Made by a program: the position numbers and the translations under genes
In this document: positions 1 through 9,013 of the stretch, in pieces
Numbering within the stretch: the first letter of the stretch is position 1
How the letters are laid out: each line of letters begins with the position of its first letter
Notes under the pieces: model-generated
Database searches by the model: none
The model's input: the letters and a program-made list of their open reading frames with translations, nothing else
Told to the model about the DNA's origin: nothing
Source of the DNA: Schleiferiaceae bacterium
GTDB taxonomy: Bacteria; Bacteroidota; Bacteroidia; Flavobacteriales; Schleiferiaceae
Assembly: GCA_029254375.1 (NCBI GenBank)
Contig: JAQWXR010000021.1
Span: 18,081-82,080, forward strand
Reading direction: 5' to 3'
Length of the DNA: 64,000 nucleotides

Positions 1-1821
1 TGGCAATCAATCACACCTGCCCCCACGGGAACCGTAGCAGATTCGATTTCTGCGGGGGTTAAGTATGCTTGGGTAGTCATTCCTGTGACCATTACGACAA
101 ATAACTTCTACAGCCTGGCCGTCCGCTCCACAAGTCCAATTCTTTGGTCCGATACGATTCAGATGACGGTGAACGTTTCGCCTGAAGTGACGATTGATTC
201 CATCATCGGTGGTTTTGAGAACCTTTACAGTGGTGGCCCAGATTGGGGGATGTGTGACGGGGATACCATTGTGCTTTATGCCTCAAAGGGTCTGGATAGT
301 TATGTCTGGACCAATGGGGGTAGTGCCATTGCGGGTGCTTCGTGGGATTCATTACTAGTTTTTGCCAGCGGCACCTATGGCGTCACCGGTTCTTCTGGAA
401 ACTGTGACGTCATGAGCGTCGACACCATCATCAACATCTTTAGTCCTCAAACGACCATTACACACGTCGCCACAGGGATGTTTAGCCTAACCGTCCTGGA
501 CAAAGACAGCCAGGTAGATTCCTTAGCCTTCTGTGAAACGGAGTCGATCACTTTGCGCGGTCCAAGCACATTTGCCCCGGGTACCAGCCTTGCCTACCAA
601 TGGGTAAAAGATTCCATTGATCAGTTTGGCCAAACATTAAAAGTGACGATTAATGGCGCAACCAACCGTGACTTTACCACCAATTCCTCTGGCTTGTATT
701 CTTTGGTGACATCATGGTTCCCGGGAGGATGCCCGGATACGAGCTACAGTGTAGAATTATTTGTTGACACGGTTCCGGATACCTTCATTGAAAACATCAT
801 GTGGTCGTGGCAAAGCGCCGCCTCCTTGGATATCTGTCCTGGTGACTCCACTTTGTTGCGAAGCAACGCAACAAGCTTGACGAATGATTGGACATTCCAA
901 TGGGAAGTTAAATACCCAATTAGCACAGGTACTTGGCAAGCAATACCAGGAGAAGACCAATCAGATCTCATCGTAGACACTGCCCTTTTCCTAGGTTCGG
1001 GGCAGTACCGTTTGGTCATTAATAGCGAAAGTTGTGACTTTACTACAGCGCCGTTACAAGTCAATGTCATCCCACTTCCCACTGTGAACGTAGCGCCCAA
1101 GGATAGTCTGGCTTTATGTGCTGGTGATTCAGTCCTTATCGGAGCTACAGGCAACGGTTTAAGTTATCAATGGACCTGGAGCACTGGATCCTACTCAGGA
1201 ATCTCTTTCTATGCCAAGGACCCAGGCACCTATGTAGTGGAGGCCACCGGCCCCAACAATTGTTCAAGCTTTGACACGCTTCAAATCACGCAAATTGTGG
1301 TGACGCCCAATGCGGGACCAGATCAAGTGATCATGCCAGGTGATGTCGTACAACTCAACGCTACAGGTGGCTTGCAGTACTATTGGTATGCGGACAAACC
1401 GGCTTACTTCAGTGATCCGTATAATCCATCTGCTCAAACCCGTCCTACCCAGGATACTACTTGGTATTATGTGGAGGTGCGGAGCGCACTGGGATGTTTT
1501 GGAATTGACTCCATGATGGTGGTTCAGTTTAATCCGGCAACCCTCTTACCTAACATCACCAATGTTATGAATGTCATTACACCGAACGGTGATGGGTTTA
1601 ATGACGTGTTTGACATGTCAGAAGTCGTTCAATCCGACTCCTGTGATATTGTTATTCTTGATCGTTGGGGATCCAAAGTCTACGACCAAGACCGCTACAT
1701 AAGTGGTTGGGACGGACGAAATACAGGCGGGGATCCGCTACCTGACGGAACATATTATTACTTGCTGCTGTGCGATGGGGAACCTCGTTACCGTGGCGCC
1801 ATTACTGTTATTCGCAATTAA
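1..1821 (+). CDS. Secreted T9SS cargo with gliding-motility-associated (type B) C-terminal domain, 5'-truncated
   Basis: The frame is open from base 1, so the gene begins upstream of the window; 606 residues are visible. The body has Ig/PKD-like segments, each with a Cys-x-Gly-Asp-Ser/Thr type motif (for example CDGDT, CPGDS, CAGDS). The last ~90 residues form the type B sorting domain: TPNGDGFNDVF, then DRWGSKVYD, GWDGR, PDGTYYY and a final strand. In this family the domain is a signal for export through the type IX secretion system and surface attachment. The ~70 residues before it (AGPDQVIMPGD, WYADKPAYF) closely resemble the same region of the protein at 3337-5238, so the two share a paralogous C-terminal module. 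A PorP/SprF gene follows after 13 bases. The specific surface function is unknown. Confidence 0.88.
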   Translation, partial: WQSITPAPTGTVADSISAGVKYAWVVIPVTITTNNFYSLAVRSTSPILWSDTIQMTVNVSPEVTIDSIIGGFENLYSGGPDWGMCDGDTIVLYASKGLDSYVWTNGGSAIAGASWDSLLVFASGTYGVTGSSGNCDVMSVDTIINIFSPQTTITHVATGMFSLTVLDKDSQVDSLAFCETESITLRGPSTFAPGTSLAYQWVKDSIDQFGQTLKVTINGATNRDFTTNSSGLYSLVTSWFPGGCPDTSYSVELFVDTVPDTFIENIMWSWQSAASLDICPGDSTLLRSNATSLTNDWTFQWEVKYPISTGTWQAIPGEDQSDLIVDTALFLGSGQYRLVINSESCDFTTAPLQVNVIPLPTVNVAPKDSLALCAGDSVLIGATGNGLSYQWTWSTGSYSGISFYAKDPGTYVVEATGPNNCSSFDTLQITQIVVTPNAGPDQVIMPGDVVQLNATGGLQYYWYADKPAYFSDPYNPSAQTRPTQDTTWYYVEVRSALGCFGIDSMMVVQFNPATLLPNITNVMNVITPNGDGFNDVFDMSEVVQSDSCDIVILDRWGSKVYDQDRYISGWDGRNTGGDPLPDGTYYYLLLCDGEPRYRGAITVIRN

Positions 1822-1834
1822 CCGCATCTGATCC

Positions 1835-3337
1835 ATGAAAAAGACTTTCCTACTTGTTTTTACTTTGGGTAGCATCCTGGCACAAGGCCAGCAGCTTCCC
1901 TTGTATGCGAATTACTTCTTCGCCCCTCAAATGACCAATCCAGCGGCCTCAGGAGCGAATGGATTTAGTGAATTGACTACGATGCACCGCCAACAGTGGC
2001 AGGGTATGGAAGGCGCTCCTGAAACATCGGCTCTGGTATTTAATGGTGCCATGAATAAAGAGCGCATTGGTTATTCCGTCTATGCCTTCACCGACAAGAC
2101 GGATATTGTGAGTCGTTCAGGCATTTACGGCAACTATGCCTACCATGCTCAACTTTCAGAAAACTCAGCTTTAAGCATGGGTGTTGGTGTGGGCTATGTG
2201 AACAATGCATTTGATATGGCCTCGGTTCGAGTCAAAAATGAAGGAGATCCCTTCTTGTTCCCTGCCAACCAAAATGGAACACTGGACATGACCCTCGGGG
2301 TCAATTTGCGTGTCGCAGATTTCAACTTGGGTCTGAGTGTGCCTCAGTTGCTCAACCCAACCATCACTTACAGTAATAACTATGATGGTCCGGTGGCATA
2401 CCATCTCATTCGTCACTATGTGGCACGAACGCAGTACGATATCAATATTCAAAAAGATCGCATGGTCCTTTCTCCGATGGTCACGGTCCGTGCGGCCGCG
2501 TTTGTCAAGCCTCAGGTGGATGCAGGCTTATTGTTTGATATGAAGGAATATGGATACCTCGGTGCGATGTACCGTTCAAATTATGCGGCGACGATCAATG
2601 CTGGCGTGCATTTGACGCCGGTCCTTTCGTTGGGCTATGCCCATGAGTTTAGCACAAATACCTACGCATCTTATTTGGGAATGTCGAATGAATTTATTCT
2701 TTCATACAAGTTTGGCGACAACAACCGTAACGAGCGAATGGAATCCGAAATCAAACGCCTCAAGGACAAGCAACGTCAATCCAGTCAAGAAACTGAAAAA
2801 CTATTGAATGAGCGTTTCGAAGAGTTTAAAGAGGAGCTCGGTGCGGCGCAAGTGGCTGAATTGGAAAAGCAGAAGGAAGCCCTCAAGGCCGAAGGAATGC
2901 AGATGCAAGAAGCCGGTGCCCAAAACGGTGGCTTACGTGGAAATCAGAACGGCAACCAAGGCGGGGGCAATAATGATGGATTCGCTGACAGTGGCTCGTG
3001 GGATCAAGGTGCTGCTTCAAAGAATAATGACGGTGCAATCAACAATGATGGAGCGATTAAGGGCTACCGCAATGATGAATACGCCAATAACGTGGCTCCT
3101 GGTTCTTCAGGCTACTATGTAACGGCGGGTGTTTATGGCGAATCAATCAATGCGGAACGCATGGCGAGCAGCCTATCGAAGAAAGGCATTTCAGCCAAGG
3201 TATTCCGCGATAACCGCAACAATATGTTCTACGTTTATCTGCTTAAGTTCCGCAACTATGAAGGAGCCGATCGTGCTAAGAGTTCAGGCCTCAATGGCCA
3301 GTATTCTGGTAAACTTTGGATCAAGGTGGTTGAGTAA
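1835..3337 (+). CDS. PorP/SprF-family type IX secretion membrane protein with C-terminal SPOR-like domain
   Basis: 500 residues. There is a signal peptide, then a beta-strand-rich barrel-like region typical of PorP/SprF (QQLPLYANYFFAPQMTNPA near the start; repeated Gly/aromatic strands to about residue 290). PorP/SprF proteins are outer-membrane partners of the T9SS, often beside a type B cargo gene, as here. Unusually the chain continues: a charged, probably coiled-coil stretch (~293-345), a Gly/Asn-rich linker (~355-415), and ~75 C-terminal residues resembling a SPOR domain (GYYVTAGVYGE, AERMASSLSKKG, YVYLLKF). SPOR domains bind peptidoglycan lacking stem peptides. Family members without the extension are about 300 residues. 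The stop overlaps the next ATG by one base, so the two are probably co-translated. Confidence 0.87.
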   Translation: MKKTFLLVFTLGSILAQGQQLPLYANYFFAPQMTNPAASGANGFSELTTMHRQQWQGMEGAPETSALVFNGAMNKERIGYSVYAFTDKTDIVSRSGIYGNYAYHAQLSENSALSMGVGVGYVNNAFDMASVRVKNEGDPFLFPANQNGTLDMTLGVNLRVADFNLGLSVPQLLNPTITYSNNYDGPVAYHLIRHYVARTQYDINIQKDRMVLSPMVTVRAAAFVKPQVDAGLLFDMKEYGYLGAMYRSNYAATINAGVHLTPVLSLGYAHEFSTNTYASYLGMSNEFILSYKFGDNNRNERMESEIKRLKDKQRQSSQETEKLLNERFEEFKEELGAAQVAELEKQKEALKAEGMQMQEAGAQNGGLRGNQNGNQGGGNNDGFADSGSWDQGAASKNNDGAINNDGAIKGYRNDEYANNVAPGSSGYYVTAGVYGESINAERMASSLSKKGISAKVFRDNRNNMFYVYLLKFRNYEGADRAKSSGLNGQYSGKLWIKVVE

Positions 3338-5238
3338 TGCGTAGACTCTTAGCAATTATTGTTCTGACCTCTGGTCTTTTATGGACGAGCCAAAGCGCAT
3401 CCGCAGCGCATCTAGTAGGCGGTGAGATTACCTACGCGTGCAATGGAAGCAATAGCTATACCATAAAGCTTCGTATCTACCGCGATTGCAATAGTGGCGG
3501 GGCGCAATTTGACAACACGGTAACCTTTACCATTTTTGATAATACAGGAGCTCAGCTATTCAATCCAACGGTCAACAAAAGCCCGACCGTTAGCGTTCCG
3601 GTGGGAACAGGGAATCCCTGTTTGATATCCCCTCCGAACATCTGTACGGAGTATGCGGATTATGTGCATACCATGACCCTACCCGCACGGGTTGGAGGGT
3701 ATACCATTTCCTATCAACGCTGCTGCCGCAATGCAACGATTTCAAACATCGCGGCCAGTGGTAAGGGGAACACGTATACCGTGCAGATTCCATCCATGGA
3801 TAATTGCAATAGCTCTCCGGAATTCACGACAGTGCCTCCGATTCTTCTCTGCTTGAACGATGTTCAAAACATTAATTCCTCTGCGACAGATGCTGATGGA
3901 GATTCGATGTTTTACGAGTTTTGTGACATTTTGAATGGTGGGTCGAGTGGAAATGCCTCCCCTAACCCAGCTGCGGCACCACCGTATACTTCTATCCCTT
4001 TCATTGCGCCTCAATCAAGTACTAGCCCTATCCCGGGGAATCCAGCCTTGATTATCAATTCTAGCACGGGGTATATCACCGGTGTCGCCAATACTACGGG
4101 TCAATACGTGGTGGGTATATGTGTCAGTGAATACCGAAATGGGGCCCTTTTGTCGACGGTTCGCCGTGACTATCAATTCAACATTACCAATTGTGTGAGT
4201 AATGTCGTAGCGGATATGCTTACCCAAATTGAAAAGCCAAGTTTACTCTGTGGAGGACGAACCATGGCATTTCAAGCTCAAACGGGTGGTGCGATTTCCT
4301 ACTTCTGGGATTTTGGCGATACCACGACGGCGCAAGACACAAGTTCTTCCCCGTCTCCCTCATGGACCTATCCTGATACTGGAGAATATACCATCATGTT
4401 GGTCATCAACCCTGGGCTTGTTTGTACGGATACGGTGTTTGAGTCATTCCATATTTACGACGCACCGGACTACGTCATTGCATATGATGGCCAAACGTGC
4501 TTCGAAGCACAGGACATTAGCTTTTATGCGAGTGGAAGCACCCCAAGTGACGCCAGCTTCTCCTGGGATTTTGGAAACCTAGCGAATGTCTTCGGGGCAA
4601 CAGGAGATACCGTTGAACACGTGAGCTGGTCTCAGCCGGGCAAGTACCCTGTGCGATTAATCGTTTTCTCGAATACATGTCCGGATACCACATATGATAC
4701 CATGAATGTGGTACAGTGGTCTCTTCCAGTATTTGCTGGAAATGATACGGTGATTGCTCGAGGTGATACGGCCTATTTGAATGTTACTTCTGGTGCTGCC
4801 TACCGTTGGTTTGCAGATAAGCCTGTCTACTTCAACAATTACCGTCAACAGGATCCTCATACCTGGACCTATCAGGATTCAACGACCTTTTATGTGATTG
4901 TCACCAATTCAGTAGGCTGTCAAGGTATCGATACGGTATTCGTGTATTATTCGCCGGATCAAACGATTCCAGACCTTAGCAATGTTCAGAATGCCATGAC
5001 GCCAAATGGGGATGGGATGAACGATGTTTTGGATTTGTCTGAAGTCACCTTTGATGATCAGTGTACCCTACGCGTGCTTAATCGATGGGGTGGCCAAGTC
5101 TACAGCCAGGAAAATTATGATGACACTTGGGGAGGTACCAATATCAATGGTAACCCTTTGCCTCCTGGTACGTATTACATCTTATTGCATTGCGATAAAG
5201 AACTTCGCTATGGAGGTCCTGTCACGATTATTCGCTAA
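3337..5238 (+). CDS. Secreted PKD-domain protein with gliding-motility-associated (type B) C-terminal domain
   Basis: 633 residues with a signal peptide (hydrophobic segment ending near SASA-AHLVGGE). The N-terminal half is Cys-rich (HLVGGEITYACNG, YQRCCRN) and resembles the start of many large Bacteroidota surface proteins. Two PKD-like segments follow (SYFWDFGDTTTAQD; FSWDFGN). The last ~90 residues are the type B sorting domain: TPNGDGMNDVLDLSE, LNRWGGQVYS, PPGTYY and a terminal strand. Inferred role: a surface-exposed product of T9SS, paired with the PorP/SprF gene it overlaps by one base. The ligand or substrate cannot be inferred. A strong terminator follows, so this is the last gene of the cassette. 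Confidence 0.88.
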   Translation: MRRLLAIIVLTSGLLWTSQSASAAHLVGGEITYACNGSNSYTIKLRIYRDCNSGGAQFDNTVTFTIFDNTGAQLFNPTVNKSPTVSVPVGTGNPCLISPPNICTEYADYVHTMTLPARVGGYTISYQRCCRNATISNIAASGKGNTYTVQIPSMDNCNSSPEFTTVPPILLCLNDVQNINSSATDADGDSMFYEFCDILNGGSSGNASPNPAAAPPYTSIPFIAPQSSTSPIPGNPALIINSSTGYITGVANTTGQYVVGICVSEYRNGALLSTVRRDYQFNITNCVSNVVADMLTQIEKPSLLCGGRTMAFQAQTGGAISYFWDFGDTTTAQDTSSSPSPSWTYPDTGEYTIMLVINPGLVCTDTVFESFHIYDAPDYVIAYDGQTCFEAQDISFYASGSTPSDASFSWDFGNLANVFGATGDTVEHVSWSQPGKYPVRLIVFSNTCPDTTYDTMNVVQWSLPVFAGNDTVIARGDTAYLNVTSGAAYRWFADKPVYFNNYRQQDPHTWTYQDSTTFYVIVTNSVGCQGIDTVFVYYSPDQTIPDLSNVQNAMTPNGDGMNDVLDLSEVTFDDQCTLRVLNRWGGQVYSQENYDDTWGGTNINGNPLPPGTYYILLHCDKELRYGGPVTIIR

Positions 5239-5263
5239 GAGTATTACGTGCTAGAGATGTATC

Positions 5264-5298
5264 AAAAAAAAGCCCGGTCGTATCGACCGGGCTTTTTT
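5264..5298. terminator. Bidirectional intrinsic terminator
   Basis: An A-tract leads into a GC-rich stem (AGCCCGGTCG / CGACCGGGCT) with a TAT loop and then a T-tract. It has U-runs in both directions and serves the + strand secretion cassette and the convergent grpE-dnaJ transcript. Confidence 0.93.
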
Positions 5299-5333
5299 AT
5301 ACGTAAAAACCGATTGAGGTTGGGCTCTAGCTC

Positions 5334-6446
5334 CTATTGGAACATGTCTTTTACACGATCGAAAAATCCCTTGTCGCTTTTACCTGGATTTGGCTGAAAA
5401 TGATCGTTAGCTTGAAGCTTTTCGAGCATTTCTTTTTCTTCCGAGTTCAAGGATTTGGGCGTCCATACAGAGACATGGACCAAAAGATCTCCCGTCCCAT
5501 AACCCTCTACGCTAGGTAATCCCTTTCCTTTGAGTCGAAGTGTTTTTCCACTTTGAGTACCGGCCTCAATTTTCATGCGGGCCTTTCCCTGAACCGTTGG
5601 GATTTCGGCTGTAGTTCCGAGAGCCACATCTGGAAAAGATAAGTACAGGTCATAGTGCAAGTTCTGACCTTCACGCACCAGCTCGGGATGCGCTTCTTCT
5701 TCAATGCTTACGATTAAGTCCCCTGCAGGACCGCCAACAGGTCCGTGGTTGCCTTTCCCTCCAACGCGCAGTTGCATGCCATCTTGAACCCCTGCAGGGA
5801 TCTTCACGCTGACCACTTCTTCAAGGCGCTCTAGACCATCGGAACCGACGCCATCAGGTCGCTTGTCGATCATTTGGCCCGAACCATTGCAGCCATGGCA
5901 AGCGGAGGCGGTCCGCATTTGGCCAAGGATAGTATTCTGTACTCGGGTGATTTGACCAGAACCGTTACACACCGTACAGGTCTTAAAAGTTAAGCCTTCG
6001 GCTGGCACGGCCCGGCGAATTTTAATCTTCTTCTCAACACCGCCCACGATATCCTCAAGGGTGAGTTTAACACGAACTCGAAGATTTGCTCCTCGGGCTG
6101 CCCCGCCTCGGCCACCGCCGCCAAAACCGCCAAAACCACCGCCGCCAAAGATGTCTCCAAAATGACTGAAGATGTCATCCATGTTCATGCCGCCACCGCC
6201 AAAGCCACCGCCGCCGCCTGGGCCGAAAGCTTGGTGACCGAACTGGTCATACTTCTGTTTTTTCTCAACGTTAGACAAAACTTCGTAGGCTTCTGCCGCT
6301 TCTTTAAACTTGTCTTCTGCCGCAGGATCCCCAGGATTCTTATCCGGGTGGAATTGAATAGCCATCTTGCGATAGGCTTTCTTTATTTCATCGGGAGAAG
6401 AAGATTTGCTAACGCCTAGAACTTCGTAATAATCACGCTTTGCCAT
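5334..6446 (-). CDS. dnaJ: Chaperone protein DnaJ (Hsp40), two-repeat zinc finger form
   Basis: 370 residues from [11 protein letters not shown]; a frame opening eight codons upstream would overlap grpE, and this start gives the classical J-domain N-terminus. The order is J domain with HPD at 33-35, a Gly/Phe-rich linker (~75-115), a zinc-finger region, and the substrate-binding C-terminal domains. DnaJ stimulates DnaK ATPase and delivers unfolded clients. Only two CxxCxGxG-type motifs are present (Cys157/160 and Cys183/186) rather than the usual four; their spacing fits retention of the inner pair, which makes the second zinc site in E. coli. The start is one base after the grpE stop, so translation is probably coupled. 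dnaK is not in the window. Confidence 0.96.
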   Translation of the reverse strand: MAKRDYYEVLGVSKSSSPDEIKKAYRKMAIQFHPDKNPGDPAAEDKFKEAAEAYEVLSNVEKKQKYDQFGHQAFGPGGGGGFGGGGMNMDDIFSHFGDIFGGGGFGGFGGGGRGGAARGANLRVRVKLTLEDIVGGVEKKIKIRRAVPAEGLTFKTCTVCNGSGQITRVQNTILGQMRTASACHGCNGSGQMIDKRPDGVGSDGLERLEEVVSVKIPAGVQDGMQLRVGGKGNHGPVGGPAGDLIVSIEEEAHPELVREGQNLHYDLYLSFPDVALGTTAEIPTVQGKARMKIEAGTQSGKTLRLKGKGLPSVEGYGTGDLLVHVSVWTPKSLNSEEKEMLEKLQANDHFQPNPGKSDKGFFDRVKDMFQ

Positions 6447-6447
6447 C

Positions 6448-6999
6448 TCAAGTAGGGGATTGGTCCGCAACTACCACCTTGGCATAGCGAATGATTTTAA
6501 CACCAAGGCTATATCCTTTTTCAATTTGATCGATCACCTTACCGGCCATATCGGGGCTTGGAGCGGGAATATTCGTAATGGCCTCCATTGTTTCCACATC
6601 GAACACTTTACCAATACTAGAATCCATTTCAGTGAGTCCTTCGGCTTTTAGGCTGTGCATCAATTTGGTGTAGATCAGTTCCATGCCGACGCGCTCGGGG
6701 GAATCTGCAGCGATGTTCTTTAAGGCGCGTTCAAAGTCATCCACGATGGGGAGAACTGCTTTAATAACTTTCTCATTGGCCGTAGCCATTAAATCCAAGC
6801 GCTCGCGGGCATTTCTGCGACGGAAGTTCTCAAACTCCGCATATAAACGCAGATTCTGATCCTTCATCTCCTGGACGATTTCTTCGTGGCTTTGAGGAGC
6901 TTCCTCCGAAACCTCTGTCTCAGGATGGTTTGGACTAGAGGATTGTTCAGTGTCAGTTTCTGGTACCTCGGTTTCGTGCTTTTTGGAATCTTTTGCCAT
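6448..6999 (-). CDS. grpE: Nucleotide exchange factor GrpE
   Basis: 183 residues. An acidic, disordered N-terminus (~1-45) is followed by a long helix ([19 protein letters not shown]) and a C-terminal beta domain ending with [16 protein letters not shown], as in GrpE. It releases ADP from DnaK and acts as a dimer. It sits directly upstream of dnaJ. A candidate sigma-54 promoter and a 34-base imperfect palindrome lie 29-70 bases before its ATG, which fits stress-controlled expression. Confidence 0.97.
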   Translation of the reverse strand: MAKDSKKHETEVPETDTEQSSSPNHPETEVSEEAPQSHEEIVQEMKDQNLRLYAEFENFRRRNARERLDLMATANEKVIKAVLPIVDDFERALKNIAADSPERVGMELIYTKLMHSLKAEGLTEMDSSIGKVFDVETMEAITNIPAPSPDMAGKVIDQIEKGYSLGVKIIRYAKVVVADQSPT

Positions 7000-7027
7000 G
7001 GTGTGAATTAACTATAGTCCCCTAAAC

Positions 7028-7043
7028 GCAAACAATCTGCCAA
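7028..7043 (-). promoter_or_regulatory. Candidate sigma-54 (-24/-12) promoter of grpE-dnaJ
   Basis: Read on the minus strand the sequence is TTGGCAGATTGTTTGC. It has TGGCA, six bases, then TTGC; the invariant GG and GC are ten bases apart, as in the -24/-12 consensus. A start about 12 bases downstream would leave a short leader of roughly 17 bases before grpE. This is pattern matching by eye; no start site is known. Confidence 0.6.
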
Positions 7044-7069
7044 ACTGAATCAGGTGTCAGATTGGCAGA
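7036..7069. promoter_or_regulatory. 34-base imperfect palindrome overlapping the grpE -24 element
   Basis: Two 13-base arms (TCTGCCAATCTGA-like) match at 12 of 13 positions around an 8-base spacer. The arm proximal to grpE contains the -24 box. It could be an operator or enhancer-binding-protein site; alternatively it is a weak hairpin ending the upstream tlpA-like transcript, although no T-tract follows. Confidence 0.55.
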
Positions 7070-7122
7070 CAGTAGGGAGTATGGCGCATGACAGCGCCCA
7101 AACTAGGTCGTTTTGTCCGGCC

Positions 7123-7671
7123 TTATTTCAATAATGATTTGAGGGCTGCTTCTAACTGCGCTCCGCGCAAGCCCTTTGCAATCACTTTTCCGTTTCCGTC
7201 CAATAAATAGGTCATTGGGATAGAATTCACCCCGTAAATCGCAGCTCCCTGGGCTTTCCATCCACGAAGGTCACTCACATGGCTTGACCACACGAGACCA
7301 TCTTTTTCAATGGCTTGTACCCAGCGATCCTTGGCTTGGTCTAAACTCACGGAGTAAATTTCAAAGCCCTTTCCTGCCGTGTACTTTTTGTCTTTGTATT
7401 CATTATAAATGCGAACAACATTTGGGTTCTCCATACGGCATGGACCACACCAGGAAGCCCAGAAGTCAATGAGTACGACTTTACCGCGTAAATCACTCAA
7501 CTTTACAACATCCCCGCTGGGGTTGGGAAAAGCCAATTCAGGAGCTTGATCACCGACATTAATATTCGCCAATTGGACGCTATTCACTGGTCTAGTGCTT
7601 TCCATGGCAGGACGTCCAGCGGTCCAAACCAAGGCACTAGCGAGAAGAAGGGTAAAAACAGAGTATTTCAT
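7123..7671 (-). CDS. TlpA-like thioredoxin-fold protein (periplasmic thiol-disulfide oxidoreductase)
   Basis: 182 residues from MKYSVFTLLLASALVW, a signal peptide; an upstream in-frame start would overlap murA and lacks a signal, so it was rejected. After a linker comes DQAPELAFPNPSGD, then the active site WASWCGPC with Cys75 and Cys78, and a cis-Pro region (NSIPMTYLLD). This is the AhpC/TSA-thioredoxin type used in the periplasm for disulfide reduction or redox maintenance. It starts 13 bases after the murA stop, so it is probably in the same transcript. The physiological partner is not known. Confidence 0.9.
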   Translation of the reverse strand: MKYSVFTLLLASALVWTAGRPAMESTRPVNSVQLANINVGDQAPELAFPNPSGDVVKLSDLRGKVVLIDFWASWCGPCRMENPNVVRIYNEYKDKKYTAGKGFEIYSVSLDQAKDRWVQAIEKDGLVWSSHVSDLRGWKAQGAAIYGVNSIPMTYLLDGNGKVIAKGLRGAQLEAALKSLLK

Positions 7672-7684
7672 AGTGGGGTACAAG

Positions 7685-9001
7685 TTAGGCTGAAATGCGT
7701 TCAATTTGGGCACCAAGGGCGCGAAGGCGTTCGTCAATGCGTTCATAGCCTCGGTCAATTTGTTCGATGTTGTGGATTGTACTCGTCCCCTCCGCACTCA
7801 AGGCAGCAATCAACAGAGCGATACCTGCACGGATGTCAGGGGAGGTCATTGTCGTGGAGCGCAAAGACACCTTCCGGTCCAATCCAATGACCGTGGCACG
7901 GTGCGGATCACACAAAATAATTTGGGCTCCCATGTCAATGAGTTTATCGACAAAGAACAAGCGACTCTCAAACATTTTTTGGTGAATGAGCACTGAGCCT
8001 TTCGCTTGAGTGGCTGTGACCAAGACAATACTCAAAAGGTCTGGGGTGAATCCAGGCCACGGGGCATCGGCTACCGTCACCATTGATCCATCGAGATAGG
8101 ACCCAATTTCATAAGATTCTTGGGAAGGCACATAAATGTCATCCCCTTGAATTTCTAATTGTATACCTAATTTTTTGAATACGTCAGGAATCACGCCTAA
8201 ATGTGCTACACCCGCATTCCTAATAGTCAAGGCACTGCGTGTCATCGCGGCGAGGCCGATCCATGAGCCAATTTCGATCATGTCCGGGAGGCAACGATGT
8301 TCAGTGCCACCAAGACGCTCAACCCCGGTTATAGTAAGTAAGTTTGAGCCGATGCCTTGAATATGCGCACCCATCCGAACAAGCATATTGCAAAGCTGCT
8401 GGAGGTAAGGCTCACAAGCAGCATTGTAGATAGTGGTAGTTCCGGGGGTAAGGGCAGCGGCCATGACGATATTCGCGGTCCCGGTGACGGAAGCCTCATC
8501 CAATAACATATAGGCCCCTTTTAGTCCTTCTGCCGGGGTTTCCACCCCATAGAAATGCGAATTCTCTTCATATTTAAACTCGGCACCTAGCTTCATGAAA
8601 CCCAAGAAGTGGGTATCTAGGCGGCGGCGACCGATCTTATCTCCTCCTGGCTTGGGTATATATCCTTTGCCAAACCTCGCCAAAAGAGGACCGACCAACA
8701 TGATAGAGCCGCGAAGCGATGCACCCTTTTTTTTGTATGCGTCCGAAAAAAGGAAGTTTACGTCCACATTCTTAGCGCAGAAGCTATAATCTCCATGACC
8801 ATGCTTGCTCACCGCCACGCCGAAATCCCCCAAAATCTCAATCAATTTATTGACATCGACTATTTCTGGGATGTTAGAAACACGCACAGTCTCCTCAGTG
8901 AGTAGGACGGCACAAAGAATTTGCAAGACTTCGTTTTTGGCCCCTTGCGGATGTACGTCGCCTTGGAGGCGAATTCCCCCTTTGATTTTAAAACTTGACA
9001 C
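7685..9001 (-). CDS. murA: UDP-N-acetylglucosamine 1-carboxyvinyltransferase (MurA)
   Basis: 438 residues, GTG start (VSSFKIKGG read as fMet). MurA transfers enolpyruvate from PEP to UDP-GlcNAc, the first committed step of peptidoglycan synthesis in the cytoplasm. The family N-terminus (GGIRLQGDVHPQGAKNE), two-domain length and C-terminal GYERIDERLRALGA are present. In the catalytic loop the usual Cys (Cys115 of E. coli) is replaced by Asp121 within PGGDKIGRRRLDTH. A Cys-to-Asp change here is known in other bacteria to keep activity and prevent covalent inactivation by fosfomycin. It lies between DUF4290 and the TlpA-like gene on one strand. Confidence 0.96.
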   Translation of the reverse strand: MSSFKIKGGIRLQGDVHPQGAKNEVLQILCAVLLTEETVRVSNIPEIVDVNKLIEILGDFGVAVSKHGHGDYSFCAKNVDVNFLFSDAYKKKGASLRGSIMLVGPLLARFGKGYIPKPGGDKIGRRRLDTHFLGFMKLGAEFKYEENSHFYGVETPAEGLKGAYMLLDEASVTGTANIVMAAALTPGTTTIYNAACEPYLQQLCNMLVRMGAHIQGIGSNLLTITGVERLGGTEHRCLPDMIEIGSWIGLAAMTRSALTIRNAGVAHLGVIPDVFKKLGIQLEIQGDDIYVPSQESYEIGSYLDGSMVTVADAPWPGFTPDLLSIVLVTATQAKGSVLIHQKMFESRLFFVDKLIDMGAQIILCDPHRATVIGLDRKVSLRSTTMTSPDIRAGIALLIAALSAEGTSTIHNIEQIDRGYERIDERLRALGAQIERISA

Positions 9002-9013
9002 AGGAATTGGGGA

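Noticed and set aside
744..1154. Minus-strand open frame within the first secreted-protein gene
   Set aside because: It is opposite a clear coding frame with conserved C-terminal domain and shows no domain or start signal.
7083..7098. Short GGCGC / GCGCC hairpin after the TlpA-like gene
   Set aside because: Only five pairs and no T-run on either strand; it could be incidental.
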